Shown here: piece by piece, positions 13,201-23,345 of the stretch
How positions within the stretch are numbered: position 1 is the stretch's first letter
Layout of the letters: the number at the start of each line of letters is the position of its first letter
Assembly: GCA_014843695.1 (NCBI GenBank)
Contig: CM026401.1
Location: forward strand, 31,348,067 to 31,412,066
Source: Archivesica marissinica
Taxonomy: Eukaryota; Mollusca; Bivalvia; Venerida; Vesicomyidae
Length of the DNA stretch: 64,000 nucleotides
Reading direction: 5' to 3'
Made by a program: the position numbers and the translations under genes
Notes under the pieces: generated by a model
Told to the model about the DNA's origin: nothing
The model's database searches: none
What the model saw: only the letters and a program-made list of their open reading frames with translations

Positions 13201-16200
13201 TAACATATGCATTCATTGATGGATCATCATTACAAGTACTAACATATGCATTCATTGATTGATCATCATTACAAGTACTAACATATGCATTCATTGATGG
13301 ATCATCATTACAAGTACTAACATATGCATTCATTGATGGATCATCATTACAAGTACTAACATATGCATTCATTGATGGATCATCATTACAAGTACTAACA
13401 TATGCATTCATTGACTGATCATCATTACAAGTACTAACATATGCATGAATTTATTGATCATCATTACAAGTACTAACATATGCATTCATTGACTGATCAT
13501 TACAAGTACTAACATATGCATTCATTGATGGATCATTACAAGTACTAACATATGCATTCATTGATGGATCATCATTACAAGTACTAACATATGCATTCAT
13601 TGACTGATCATTACAAGTACTAACATATGCATTCATTGATGGATCATCATTACAAGTACTAACATATGCATTCATTGATGGATCATCATTACAAGTACTA
13701 ACATATGCATTCATTGACTGATCATCATTACAAGTACTAACATATCATTCATTGACTGACCATCATTACAAGTACTAACATATGCATTCATTGATGGATC
13801 ATCGTTACAAGTACTAACATATGCATTCATTGATGGATCATCATTACAAGTACTAACATATGCATTCATTGATGGATCATCATTACAAGTACTAACATAT
13901 GCATTCATTGATGGATCATCATTACAAGTACTAACATATGCATTCATTGACTGATCATCATTACAAGTACTAACATATCATTCATTGACTGACCATCGTT
14001 ACAAGTACTAACATATGCATTCATTGATGGATCATCATTACAAGTACTAACATATGCATTCATTGACTGATCATTACAAGTACTAACATATGCATTCATT
14101 GATGGATCATCATTACAAGTACTAACATATGCATTCATTGATTGATCATCATTACAAGTACTAACATATGCATTCATTGACTGATCATCATTACAAGTAC
14201 TAACATATGCATTCATTGATGGATCATCATTACAAGTACTAACATATGCATTCATTGATGGATCATCATTACAAGTACTAACATATGCATTCATTGATGG
14301 ATCATCATTACAAGTACTAACATATGCATTCATTGATGGACCATCATTACAAGTACTAACATATGCATTCATTGATGGATCATCATTACAAGTACTAACA
14401 TATGCATTCATTGATGGATCATCATTACAAGTACTAACATATGCATTCATTGATGGATCATCATTACAAGTACTAACATATGCATTCATTGATGGATCAT
14501 CATTACAAGTACTAACATATGCATTCATTGACTGATCATTACAAGTACTAACATATGCATTCATTGATGGATCATTACAAGTACTAACATATGCATTCAT
14601 TGATGGACATCATTACAAGTACTAACATATGCATTCATTGATGGATCATTACAAGTACTAACATATGCATTCATTGACTGATCATCATTACAAGTACTAA
14701 AATATGCATTCATTGACTGATCATTAAAAGTACTAACATGTGCATGCATTGATGGATCATCATTACAAGTACTAACATATGCATTCATTGATGGATCATC
14801 ATTACAAGTACTAACATATGCATTCATTGACTGATCATCATTACAAGTACTAACATATGCATTCATTGACTGACCATCGTTACAAGTACTAACATATGCA
14901 TTCATTGATGGATCATCATTACAAGGACTAACATATGCATTCATTGACTGATCATTACAAGTACTAACATATGCATGCATTGATGGATCATCTTTACAAG
15001 TACTAACATATGCATTCATTGATGGATCATCATTACAAGTACTAACATATGCATTCATTGATGGACATCATTACAAGTACTAACATATGCATTCATTGAT
15101 GGATCATCATTACAAGTACTAACATATGCATTCATTGATGGATCATCATTACAAGTACTAACATATGCATTCATTGATGGATCATCATTACAAGTACTAA
15201 CATATGCATTCATTGATGGATCATCATTACAAGTACTAACATATGCATTCATTGACTGATCATCATTACAAGTACTAACATATGCATTCATTGATGGATC
15301 ATCATTACAAGTACTAACATATGCATTCATTGACTGATCATCATTACAAGTACTAACATATGCATTCATTGATGGATCATCATTACAAGTACTAACATAT
15401 GCATTCATTGATGGATCATTACAAGTACTAACATATGCATTCATTGATGGATCATCATTACAAGTACTAACATATGCATTCATTGATGGATCATTACAAG
15501 TACTAACATATGCATTCATTGATGGATCATTACAAGTACTAACATATGCATTCATTGATGGATCATTACAAGTACTAACATATGCATTCATTGATGGATC
15601 ATTACAAGTACTAACATATGCATGCATTGACTGATCATCACTACAAGTACTAACATATGCATTCATTGATGGATCATCATTAAAGTACTAACATATGCAT
15701 TCATTGACTGATCATCATTACAAGTACTAACATATGCATTCATTGACTGATCATCATTACAAGTACTAACATATGCATTCATTGACTGATCATCATTACA
15801 AGTACTAACATATGCATTCATTGACTGATCATCATTACAAGTTCTAACATATGCATTCATTGACTGATCATTACAAGTACTAACATATGCATTCATTGAT
15901 GGATCATCATTACAAGTACTAACATATGCATTCATTGACTGATCATCATTACAAGTACTAACATATGCATTCATTGACTGACCATTACAAGTACTAACAT
16001 ATGCATTCATTGATGGATCATCATTACAAGTACTAACATATGCATTCATTGACTGATCATCATTACAAGTACTAACATATGCATTCATTGATGGATCATC
16101 ATTACAAGTACTAACATATGCATTCATTGACTGATCATCATTACAAGTACTAACATATGCATTCATTGATGGATCATCACAAGTACTAACATATGCATGC

Positions 16201-16394
16201 AATGATGGATCATTACAAGTACTAACATATGCATTCATTGATGGATCATTACAAGTACTAACATATGCATGCATTGATGGATCATTACAAGTACTAACAT
16301 ATGCATGCATTGACTGATCATCACTACAAGTACTAACATATGCATTCATTGATGGATCATCATTACAAGTACTAACATATGCATTCATTGATGT
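7290..16394. repeat. Giant minisatellite, 39/36-bp unit, 9.1 kb
   Basis: Roughly 235 head-to-tail copies of a 39-bp unit containing TACAAGTACTAACATATGCA and a GATCATCATT stretch. Common variants lose one ATC triplet (36 bp) or swap GATGG for GACTG. Unit lengths are multiples of three and the minus frame lacks stops, so minus-strand ORFs up to 828 codons appear (13-residue period, MNAYVSTCNDDPS). They are broken many times, lack a signal peptide or domain and are not credible genes. Higher-order structure is visible: two near-identical 502-bp blocks at about 7840-8342 and 8343-8843. The array lies directly downstream, in gene orientation, of the kinase exon copies at 16395-16985, so it is probably intronic to that gene. 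Confidence 0.97.
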
Positions 16395-16524
16395 CTTACC
16401 AACCAGCATCAATGAGTGAGATTTATCCAGTCCCAACACCATACAATGTTATGACCTGTGAAAACAAGTTAAAAACCTACCAGCATCCACGAGTGATCTC
16501 AATCCGGTACTACCCGATACATCT
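16395..16524 (-). pseudogene. Two partial duplicates of the kinase exon 3' end and donor
   Basis: Read on the minus strand, about 16525-16476 and 16450-16395 each repeat the last ~45 bases of the exon at 16833-16985, including the TTGATGCTGGT junction and the donor-like GTAGGT or GTTGGT after it. The segment between them (TTCACAGGTCATAACATTG) matches the intron start after the true exon. So exon end plus donor plus about 30 intronic bases were tandemly copied to give three donor-bearing units. The copies carry substitutions and a stop and cannot be full exons. The last copy runs directly into the 39-bp minisatellite. Confidence 0.75.
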
Positions 16525-16780
16525 ATTTATTTGTTTGTTTTTCAGGGCTTAGATCATATGGTGACTCTCCAGCTATTATTGGTGGAGGAAAATCGCTGGT
16601 GAAACTCCACACAGTATTTCAGGCACGGACGGACACCCAGGTAAAACCACCGACCTTCCACAAGTCAGCTGGACAGCCTCCTCGTGTGAAAGAATTGGAC
16701 AGTCAGTGGGACATCCACCTACAGCAGTGAGGGGCAGACAATTTGAAATCAATGACAGTAAACACTCGGCCACGGAGTCC
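16525..16780 (-). mobile_element. tRNA-derived SINE within the duplicated kinase exon end
   Basis: On the minus strand the element starts near 16780 with CTCCGTGGCCGAGTG, an A-box like that of SINE family 2. It continues with a body containing a GGTCGGTGGTTTTACC stretch and ends in an A-rich tail with repeated AAAC/AAAT near 16525. It interrupts the second tandem copy of the kinase exon end: the matching sequence resumes on either side. The pseudo-ORF at 16576-16773 is only the SINE body. Confidence 0.65.
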
Positions 16781-16832
16781 CTTCGTATATCCGTACAATG
16801 TCGCGATCTGTGACACCAAATTTAAAACCTAC

Positions 16833-16985
16833 CAGCATCAATGAGTTTTCTTTATCCAGCACTACCCCATACATCCGTACAATATTATCGTGGTCTATAG
16901 TCTGCATTAAACCAGCTTCTTTCAGGAATTCTTGAGTGCCATTTTCGAGACGATCCCGACTCAAACATTTCAGCGCAACTTGGAC
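16833..16985 (-). CDS. Single exon of an ACK/TNK-type tyrosine kinase
   Basis: This 153-nt exon (51 codons, phase 0-0) is bounded on the minus strand by an acceptor GTTGCAG and a donor CTG|GTAGGT. It encodes the kinase N-lobe from beta-3 to beta-5. VALKCL holds the invariant ATP-binding lysine (exon residue 6). FLKEAGLM holds the alpha-C glutamate (residue 23), followed by DHDNIVRMYGVVL. The RxYGVVL signature is typical of activated Cdc42-associated kinases (ACK/TNK), which act downstream of Cdc42 in growth-factor signalling and endocytosis; that role is family knowledge. No other kinase exon was found: the downstream exon would lie beyond the 9.1 kb minisatellite, and the upstream one beyond 17000. 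It could be an isolated pseudo-exon, but the intact frame, splice sites and two catalytic residues favour a live gene. Other tyrosine kinase families are possible. Confidence 0.7.
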
Positions 16986-17049
16986 CTGCAACATTTAATA
17001 CAAAAGTATTTAATATACTATCCATATTGGTACCAAATTATAGTTCAAC

Positions 17050-17387
17050 GACAAACACAAGCGATGGTAAATCATTGTTCAATCACGAACACAAGCGATG
17101 GTGAATCATTGTTCAATCACGAACACAAGCGATCGTGAATCATTGTTCAACCACGAACACAAGCGATCGTGAATCATTGTTCAATCACGAACACAAGCGA
17201 TGGTGAATCATTGTTCAATCACGAACACAAGCGATGGTGAATCATTGTTCAATCACGAACACAAGCGATCGTGAATCATTGTTCAATCACGAACACAAGC
17301 GATGGTGAATCATTGTTCAATCACGAACACAAGCGATGGTGAATCATTGTTCAATCACGAACACAAGCGATCGTGAATCATTGTTCA
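17050..17387. repeat. Minisatellite, 34-bp unit
   Basis: About ten copies of a 34-bp unit containing GTGAATCATTGTTCAATCAC. The copies alternate between GCGATGG and GCGATCG. The array runs into the assembly gap at 17388, so it is incomplete. Confidence 0.96.
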
Positions 17388-18387
17388 NNNNNNNNNNNNN
17401 NNNNNNNNNNNNNNNNNNNNNNNNNNNNNNNNNNNNNNNNNNNNNNNNNNNNNNNNNNNNNNNNNNNNNNNNNNNNNNNNNNNNNNNNNNNNNNNNNNNN
17501 NNNNNNNNNNNNNNNNNNNNNNNNNNNNNNNNNNNNNNNNNNNNNNNNNNNNNNNNNNNNNNNNNNNNNNNNNNNNNNNNNNNNNNNNNNNNNNNNNNNN
17601 NNNNNNNNNNNNNNNNNNNNNNNNNNNNNNNNNNNNNNNNNNNNNNNNNNNNNNNNNNNNNNNNNNNNNNNNNNNNNNNNNNNNNNNNNNNNNNNNNNNN
17701 NNNNNNNNNNNNNNNNNNNNNNNNNNNNNNNNNNNNNNNNNNNNNNNNNNNNNNNNNNNNNNNNNNNNNNNNNNNNNNNNNNNNNNNNNNNNNNNNNNNN
17801 NNNNNNNNNNNNNNNNNNNNNNNNNNNNNNNNNNNNNNNNNNNNNNNNNNNNNNNNNNNNNNNNNNNNNNNNNNNNNNNNNNNNNNNNNNNNNNNNNNNN
17901 NNNNNNNNNNNNNNNNNNNNNNNNNNNNNNNNNNNNNNNNNNNNNNNNNNNNNNNNNNNNNNNNNNNNNNNNNNNNNNNNNNNNNNNNNNNNNNNNNNNN
18001 NNNNNNNNNNNNNNNNNNNNNNNNNNNNNNNNNNNNNNNNNNNNNNNNNNNNNNNNNNNNNNNNNNNNNNNNNNNNNNNNNNNNNNNNNNNNNNNNNNNN
18101 NNNNNNNNNNNNNNNNNNNNNNNNNNNNNNNNNNNNNNNNNNNNNNNNNNNNNNNNNNNNNNNNNNNNNNNNNNNNNNNNNNNNNNNNNNNNNNNNNNNN
18201 NNNNNNNNNNNNNNNNNNNNNNNNNNNNNNNNNNNNNNNNNNNNNNNNNNNNNNNNNNNNNNNNNNNNNNNNNNNNNNNNNNNNNNNNNNNNNNNNNNNN
18301 NNNNNNNNNNNNNNNNNNNNNNNNNNNNNNNNNNNNNNNNNNNNNNNNNNNNNNNNNNNNNNNNNNNNNNNNNNNNNNNNNNNNNNN
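17388..18387. other. Assembly gap, exactly 1000 N
   Basis: A placeholder-sized gap. It begins inside the 34-bp array and ends inside the retroelement reading frame. The missing sequence should therefore contain the 5' LTR, gag and the start of the protease of the element at 18388-22967, if these exist. Confidence 0.98.
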
Positions 18388-21300
18388 CGCATAAATAATA
18401 ACACCGCACAAGTGACGTATTTGAGAGATTCAGGTGCGACAATTAGTTTATTGTCGGCTACTGATCAGACCGCTGATCATTTAGAATACACAGGTGAACG
18501 GGTAACAATCCGCGGTGTCAATTATATCCCTGGTAATTATCCGATAGCAAAGATTAGCGTCGATTGTCCAATATACCAAGGAACATTGAAGGTGGCTGTA
18601 TTAAAACACAGATGCACCGCGGGGGTGGATCTTATAATAGGTAACGACTGTGAAACTGCCCCTGTCACTGATTTGATTACCTGTGGCGTGGTTACACGCT
18701 CAAATAAGAAAATTATCCCGTTTGATGAAATTGTCACGTCCAACCCAGACTCAGAAAACACGACCGATACAAATCACAATGTCTTACCTTTTCGGAATAC
18801 AATTGAGATCAATTCCCCCTCTGAGAAAGCCAGTACAGTTAAACCCCAAAATATTCCCTCTATTGACGATTTGAGTCCTGATAAATTATTGCAAGAACAG
18901 AATAATGACCCGACCTTAGCACCCCTCTGGGAAATGGCTCAAGAAGGAACACCTATTCGGCAAGGATATTACATCCAGCTCGAACCCCGACTACTTATGA
19001 GGAGAGAACAACCTCAAGACACGTCCAAAGTTCGACCCTGGAAAATATATGATCAGGTGGTAGTTCCACGGGGATTCCGTGATCATATAACGGGACTCGC
19101 CCATGACAGTTTAAGTACGGGACACCAGGGACCTAGTAAGACCCTGAAGCGCATTAAGCGCCGCTTCTTTTGGCCGGGAATCCGCGCAGATGTTAAACGA
19201 TTCTGCCATAGCTGTGGGCCGTGCCAGAGAGCGGGTAAGGGACAGAAAGCCACTGTAGCCCCATTGAAACCCCTGCCCATTATATCCCAACCATTCAAAT
19301 TTATATCCGCTGATTTCGTTGGACCCATGAAGAAAACTATAAATGGGAACCAGTATATCTTGAATTTTATTGATCATGCCACTAAATATACGGAATCTTT
19401 CCCATGCGCCGCAGCGACAGCTGTTAATGCACAAAAAGCCCTGATCGAGATAATATCTCGACATGGAAAACCCCAGACCCTGTTGACTGACCGAGGAAGC
19501 GCTTTCATAGCTGAAACATTCACACGCTTCCTAGCCGAGCACGATATACGTCACTTAACTAGCACGAGTTACAGGCCTCAAACCAACGGATCAATAGAGA
19601 AATATAATGGTACATTGAAAACCATGCTTAGAATCCTTGGGGAGAACTCTTTATCGTCTTGGGATGAGATGCTACCCTGGCTATTATTTGCATATAGAAG
19701 TGCAGAGCACTCTAGCACAGGATATTCTCCCTTCTACCTTCTATATGGGCGCGAACCTAGAGATAATCTAGATTCCACTTATGATCTCTGGGCTAGAAAT
19801 GAGCGGGATGAAGGGATCCCCATAAATAACTATGTACAAGAATTATGTCATAGATTAGCTGAAGCGTTACGTGACGCCAGCGAGAATGCACAACAGGCCG
19901 CAGATGGTCGTAAAACAAAGTATGACAGAAGTAAGAAAGCGAAAATGCGTGTATTCCAGCGTGGTGAATTAGTGTTAGTACGATTACCGTTAAAAGGTAA
20001 TAAGCTGAAGAATGCCCTCCAGGGACCGTATCCGGTACACGAAAAGGTAGCGTCGCATACCTATATTATATACATGCCTGATAAGAGAGTAAAATACCGT
20101 GTTATGCATGTAAACCAGTTGAAGCCCTGGACAGGTAGGGAGGAGGGTGCAGCTCTAGCTGATAGTAGTCCGGTGTATGAGTCCCAAGACCCTACCCTAT
20201 TAGATTACCAAGCCCCTACGGACATTGAGAAAGAATTCGATCCTTGCAGTCCTCTTGAATCTGTACCTAAGAAAACCTGGCCGGATATCAGTCATTTAAA
20301 CCCAGACCACAGGGACGATATTAGTCAGTTATTTGACCGTTACCCCCGTTTATTCTCTGGACAACTGGGACGTTTCCACGATGTTACCCATGATATTGAT
20401 GTGCAAGGTGCTTCACCCGTAGTCCAGCCTTACTACCGCATGTCTCCAGAAAAGAAACAAATATTAAAAACTGAGCTAGATCAAATGTTGGAGTTAGGAA
20501 TTATCCGCCCTAGCAGAAGCCAGTGGGCCTCTCCCATAATATTGGTACGCAAATCAGACTCAGAATGGCGACCATGTATTGATTATCGGAAAATTAATGA
20601 CCTGACTCGAGGAGAAGCCTTCCCCATCCCGAGATTAGACGATCTCATTGATCAGGTCGCAGGTTCGAGTCTGATATCAATTTTAGATCTTAATAAAGGT
20701 TACTGGCAGATTCCGCTAACCCCTCGAGCTAGTGAAATTGCAGCGTTCATAACCCCCTGGGGCTTGTTTGAACCATTAACTCTCCCATTTGGTTTAAAAA
20801 ACGGTGGAGTTACCTTCCAGAGGGCCATAAACGAGATAATCGCTCAATCCCCGACAGAACCCATCCGTGATAGATTTGCCGACGCATATCTGGATGATAT
20901 TGCTGTTCGATCCAATTTATGGTCACAGCACATAAATCACTTGGATTGGACATTTCATAGACTAGAGGATAGTGGTGTTACTTTGAATCCGAAGAAGTGT
21001 AAAATTGGGTCTGGAACAGTCAAGTACTTGGGACATGAATTAGGGTCGGGAAAAATCAAACCAATTTCCAGCAAGGTTGAGTGTATTAGTAATATCTCTC
21101 CCCCACAGACCAAGAAACAATTACGAGGATATCTGGGATCAGTAGGATTTTACAGGAAATTCATTCCCCAGTTCGCTGAGATCGCCGCTCCCCTGACTGA
21201 CTTATTAAAGGGCAAGCGATCAGGGAACATCATAACTCAGTGGAGCGATAAACATCAACTTGCTTTCGAATCCTTAAAGAAAGCTTTAACCAATAAACCC

Positions 21301-21696
21301 ATACTGAAGGCCCCTGACTTTAACCAAGAGTTCGAACTCTATACTGATGCTTCCGATTTGGGAATTTCGGCTGTACTGACTCAGACCGTTGACCAAGTAC
21401 CACACCCAGTAGCATTTTATTCCCGAAAACTTATTCCACGAGAGAAAAACTACTCTACAATAGAGAAGGAATTATTAGCTATAGTGGCCGGTATCGAACA
21501 TTTTCGCATATATGTAAGCACAAGCAAAACAATAATTAATTCAGATCATAATCCCCTTGTATGGTTAAGTAGGTCGAAAACGTCCAATCAACGCCTCTTA
21601 AGATGGGCACTGTGTCTCTCAGAATTTAATCTGACCATTAAACATATCAAAGGGACTCAAAATGTTCTAGCAGACTTTCTCAGTAGAGTTCAATGA
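18388..21696 (+). CDS. Ty3/gypsy-lineage Pol with integrase before RT (Gmr1-type), 5' partial
   Basis: Open from the gap edge to TGA with no internal stop, about 1100 codons visible. The residue numbers here count the GTG at 18412 as 1. Domain order is aspartic protease (DSGA at 6-9), H2C2 zinc finger (H231, H238, C265, C268), integrase core with D301, D360 and E396 (D35E spacing), and a GPY motif near 538. Then come reverse transcriptase (LDL at 758-760, YLDD at 826-829) and RNase H (D979, E1020, D1045, D1088). Sequence type is Ty3/gypsy, yet integrase precedes RT as in Ty1/copia. That arrangement is known for the Gmr1 group first described in cod. All catalytic residues inspected are present, so this copy is young or under selection. 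The true start lies in the gap. Confidence 0.93.
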   Translation, partial: RINNNTAQVTYLRDSGATISLLSATDQTADHLEYTGERVTIRGVNYIPGNYPIAKISVDCPIYQGTLKVAVLKHRCTAGVDLIIGNDCETAPVTDLITCGVVTRSNKKIIPFDEIVTSNPDSENTTDTNHNVLPFRNTIEINSPSEKASTVKPQNIPSIDDLSPDKLLQEQNNDPTLAPLWEMAQEGTPIRQGYYIQLEPRLLMRREQPQDTSKVRPWKIYDQVVVPRGFRDHITGLAHDSLSTGHQGPSKTLKRIKRRFFWPGIRADVKRFCHSCGPCQRAGKGQKATVAPLKPLPIISQPFKFISADFVGPMKKTINGNQYILNFIDHATKYTESFPCAAATAVNAQKALIEIISRHGKPQTLLTDRGSAFIAETFTRFLAEHDIRHLTSTSYRPQTNGSIEKYNGTLKTMLRILGENSLSSWDEMLPWLLFAYRSAEHSSTGYSPFYLLYGREPRDNLDSTYDLWARNERDEGIPINNYVQELCHRLAEALRDASENAQQAADGRKTKYDRSKKAKMRVFQRGELVLVRLPLKGNKLKNALQGPYPVHEKVASHTYIIYMPDKRVKYRVMHVNQLKPWTGREEGAALADSSPVYESQDPTLLDYQAPTDIEKEFDPCSPLESVPKKTWPDISHLNPDHRDDISQLFDRYPRLFSGQLGRFHDVTHDIDVQGASPVVQPYYRMSPEKKQILKTELDQMLELGIIRPSRSQWASPIILVRKSDSEWRPCIDYRKINDLTRGEAFPIPRLDDLIDQVAGSSLISILDLNKGYWQIPLTPRASEIAAFITPWGLFEPLTLPFGLKNGGVTFQRAINEIIAQSPTEPIRDRFADAYLDDIAVRSNLWSQHINHLDWTFHRLEDSGVTLNPKKCKIGSGTVKYLGHELGSGKIKPISSKVECISNISPPQTKKQLRGYLGSVGFYRKFIPQFAEIAAPLTDLLKGKRSGNIITQWSDKHQLAFESLKKALTNKPILKAPDFNQEFELYTDASDLGISAVLTQTVDQVPHPVAFYSRKLIPREKNYSTIEKELLAIVAGIEHFRIYVSTSKTIINSDHNPLVWLSRSKTSNQRLLRWALCLSEFNLTIKHIKGTQNVLADFLSRVQ

Positions 21697-21891
21697 CTGT
21701 GATGTTTGACTTAGTAAATGTACTTGGTATTATTTCAGTTGTTCAGTAAATAGTTATTGCCTCTATGATTAGAATGTTGGTACCTAGCGAAAGAAATGCT
21801 ATTTTAGGACATATGATGTATTGATATTATGATTGTTTTCTACTGTATATTCAAAGGAATGAAGATTTGTAAATCGGCCGATAGCGGGCGA

Positions 21892-22967
21892 TGTCAAACT
21901 TCTCCCCGGGTAGGGAGGATTGTGCAAAACCCCAATTTGCACGAAATATTTATTATTGTTATATATAAATAGTAATGTATTATATAAATACATTAAACTG
22001 TTTCTATATATGGCCAAATGTTTACCATGTAATATATATATATTTGTTTTATGCATAATCGTCTGCTATTATTTTCGCGCCTAAAATTATCAATCTCGCT
22101 TCGCGCGGGAAATGACTTAAGATGTTAGGCCTAATCTCAGTTTATCAAGGCCGTGGTTGCAGGTGTCCAGTTATGTAATACAAAGGCACCGAACTGGTTT
22201 GATGGTGTAATATTAGATAACAAGGCCGTGGTTGCAGATGTCCAGTTATGTAATACAAAGGCACCGAACTGGTTTGATGGTGTAATATTAGATAACATAA
22301 CAGATGTTTAGGAATAACAGATGTTTTAGGAATTGTTATATCATATATACACTGATTCAATTATGTATATAAGAAATGGATTTTATTAACATAAATCAGA
22401 CACACTAGAGCCTAACTCCAGGAGCGAGAAAGGTCGTGATCTCAATCTAGTATATAGAACATATAAACTGTATTTATGATACTTAGATATTATGGACATT
22501 ATAAGAAATATAACTTATAAAGATTTGTCGAATAATTAAATTGTTCAGCCACAGAAGAAACATAGAGTTTCGGCGAACCATATAGAAGTTGATTAAAAGT
22601 TAATCTAATCAGAAACAGTGATTAGATTATAGTGATATTGAGTAATGACGGATTAGAAAGATTGGATGTTAAATATACTGTGTAAGCGCATAGTCGGCTC
22701 ACACAAATGGATTGTTAAATAAGCTTTTAATGATACGATGTATATATATATAGATCACTGATTATATATATATGGATATTTCTGATGCCAATTTAAACAA
22801 GATATTATATAGAAGAAATGTAATACTGTGTTGAGTTATCATTAATACATATAATAACGAAGAAACCCCCTAGACAACTCCAGCGAGTCTACAATAGGAT
22901 AGACCCTGGTAAGAGCCGTAGCAACCGAGACATATTATTACGAGAAGAAAAAGGAGAGTTTGCGACA
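21892..22967 (+). repeat. Probable 3' LTR of the Gmr1-type element
   Basis: The candidate begins TGTCAAAC, just after the purine-rich GATAGCGGGCGA, and ends GTTTGCGACA, giving an imperfect inverted TG...CA terminus and a length of about 1076 bp. A TATATAAATAG box and an ATTAAA lie in its first 110 bases. The partner LTR is hidden in the gap, so the two ends cannot be compared. The 195 bases between the stop codon and this point are noncoding 3' sequence of the element. Confidence 0.5.
22147..22296. repeat. 74-bp tandem duplication inside the LTR
   Basis: Two nearly identical copies containing AAGGCCGTGGTTGCAG and GAACTGGTTTGATGGTG, separated by one period of about 74 bp. It lies within the putative LTR and could be a duplicated regulatory block or simple slippage. 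Confidence 0.9.
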
Positions 22968-23104
22968 GTTGTTAGATTGTTGTTGTCGACGCATACGACG
23001 TTATTTCTGATGTTGTATAGGTATATGACTGATGATTGTATGCGTCGATATTCAAGTGTTTGCTAGTTCGGAGAGTCATTACAGATATAGCGCGCGACGT
23101 TGTT
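22968..23104. other. Short spacer between LTR candidate and SINE
   Basis: No recognisable feature. It may be the genomic flank of the LTR element. Confidence 0.4.
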
Positions 23105-23345
23105 GTACGCATATTTATCCTAGCTACCGGTTGCCCAAATGAGCGACTCGTCCCGAAGAGAATCGTCATTTTAGATGTTGGAAGATAATGCAATGATACA
23201 GACCAATTTCAGATTCAGCTCTGGTTAGTTTACGTGCACCGACACAAGACCTCGGTTTAATGTCCCATCTAAAAGACTGTTCAGCGATCCCTGGATTCGC
23301 AGTCCAACGTGTTAACCATTGGACTACTGACCCGTCTTTGCGACT
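23105..23345 (-). mobile_element. SINE family 1, inserted in the LINE
   Basis: Minus-strand copy with tail at 23110-23160 (GCTACCGGTTGCCCAAATGAG) and a degraded tRNA-like head near 23280-23340. Its head abuts LINE reverse transcriptase C-terminal sequence at about 23342. That places its insertion in the LINE 3' region or at the LINE truncation point. Confidence 0.75.

Noticed and set aside
7290..16442. Long minus-strand ORFs (up to 828 codons) reading MNAYVSTCNDDPS repeats
   Set aside because: They are the translation of a 39-bp minisatellite, broken repeatedly, with no signal peptide, domain or consistent start. The periodicity alone explains the open frame.
16576..16773. 65-codon minus ORF near the kinase exon with several cysteines
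   Set aside because: It is the body of a tRNA-derived SINE.
17336..18442. ORFs of about 340-355 codons across 17336-18442
   Set aside because: They consist almost entirely of N bases from the assembly gap.
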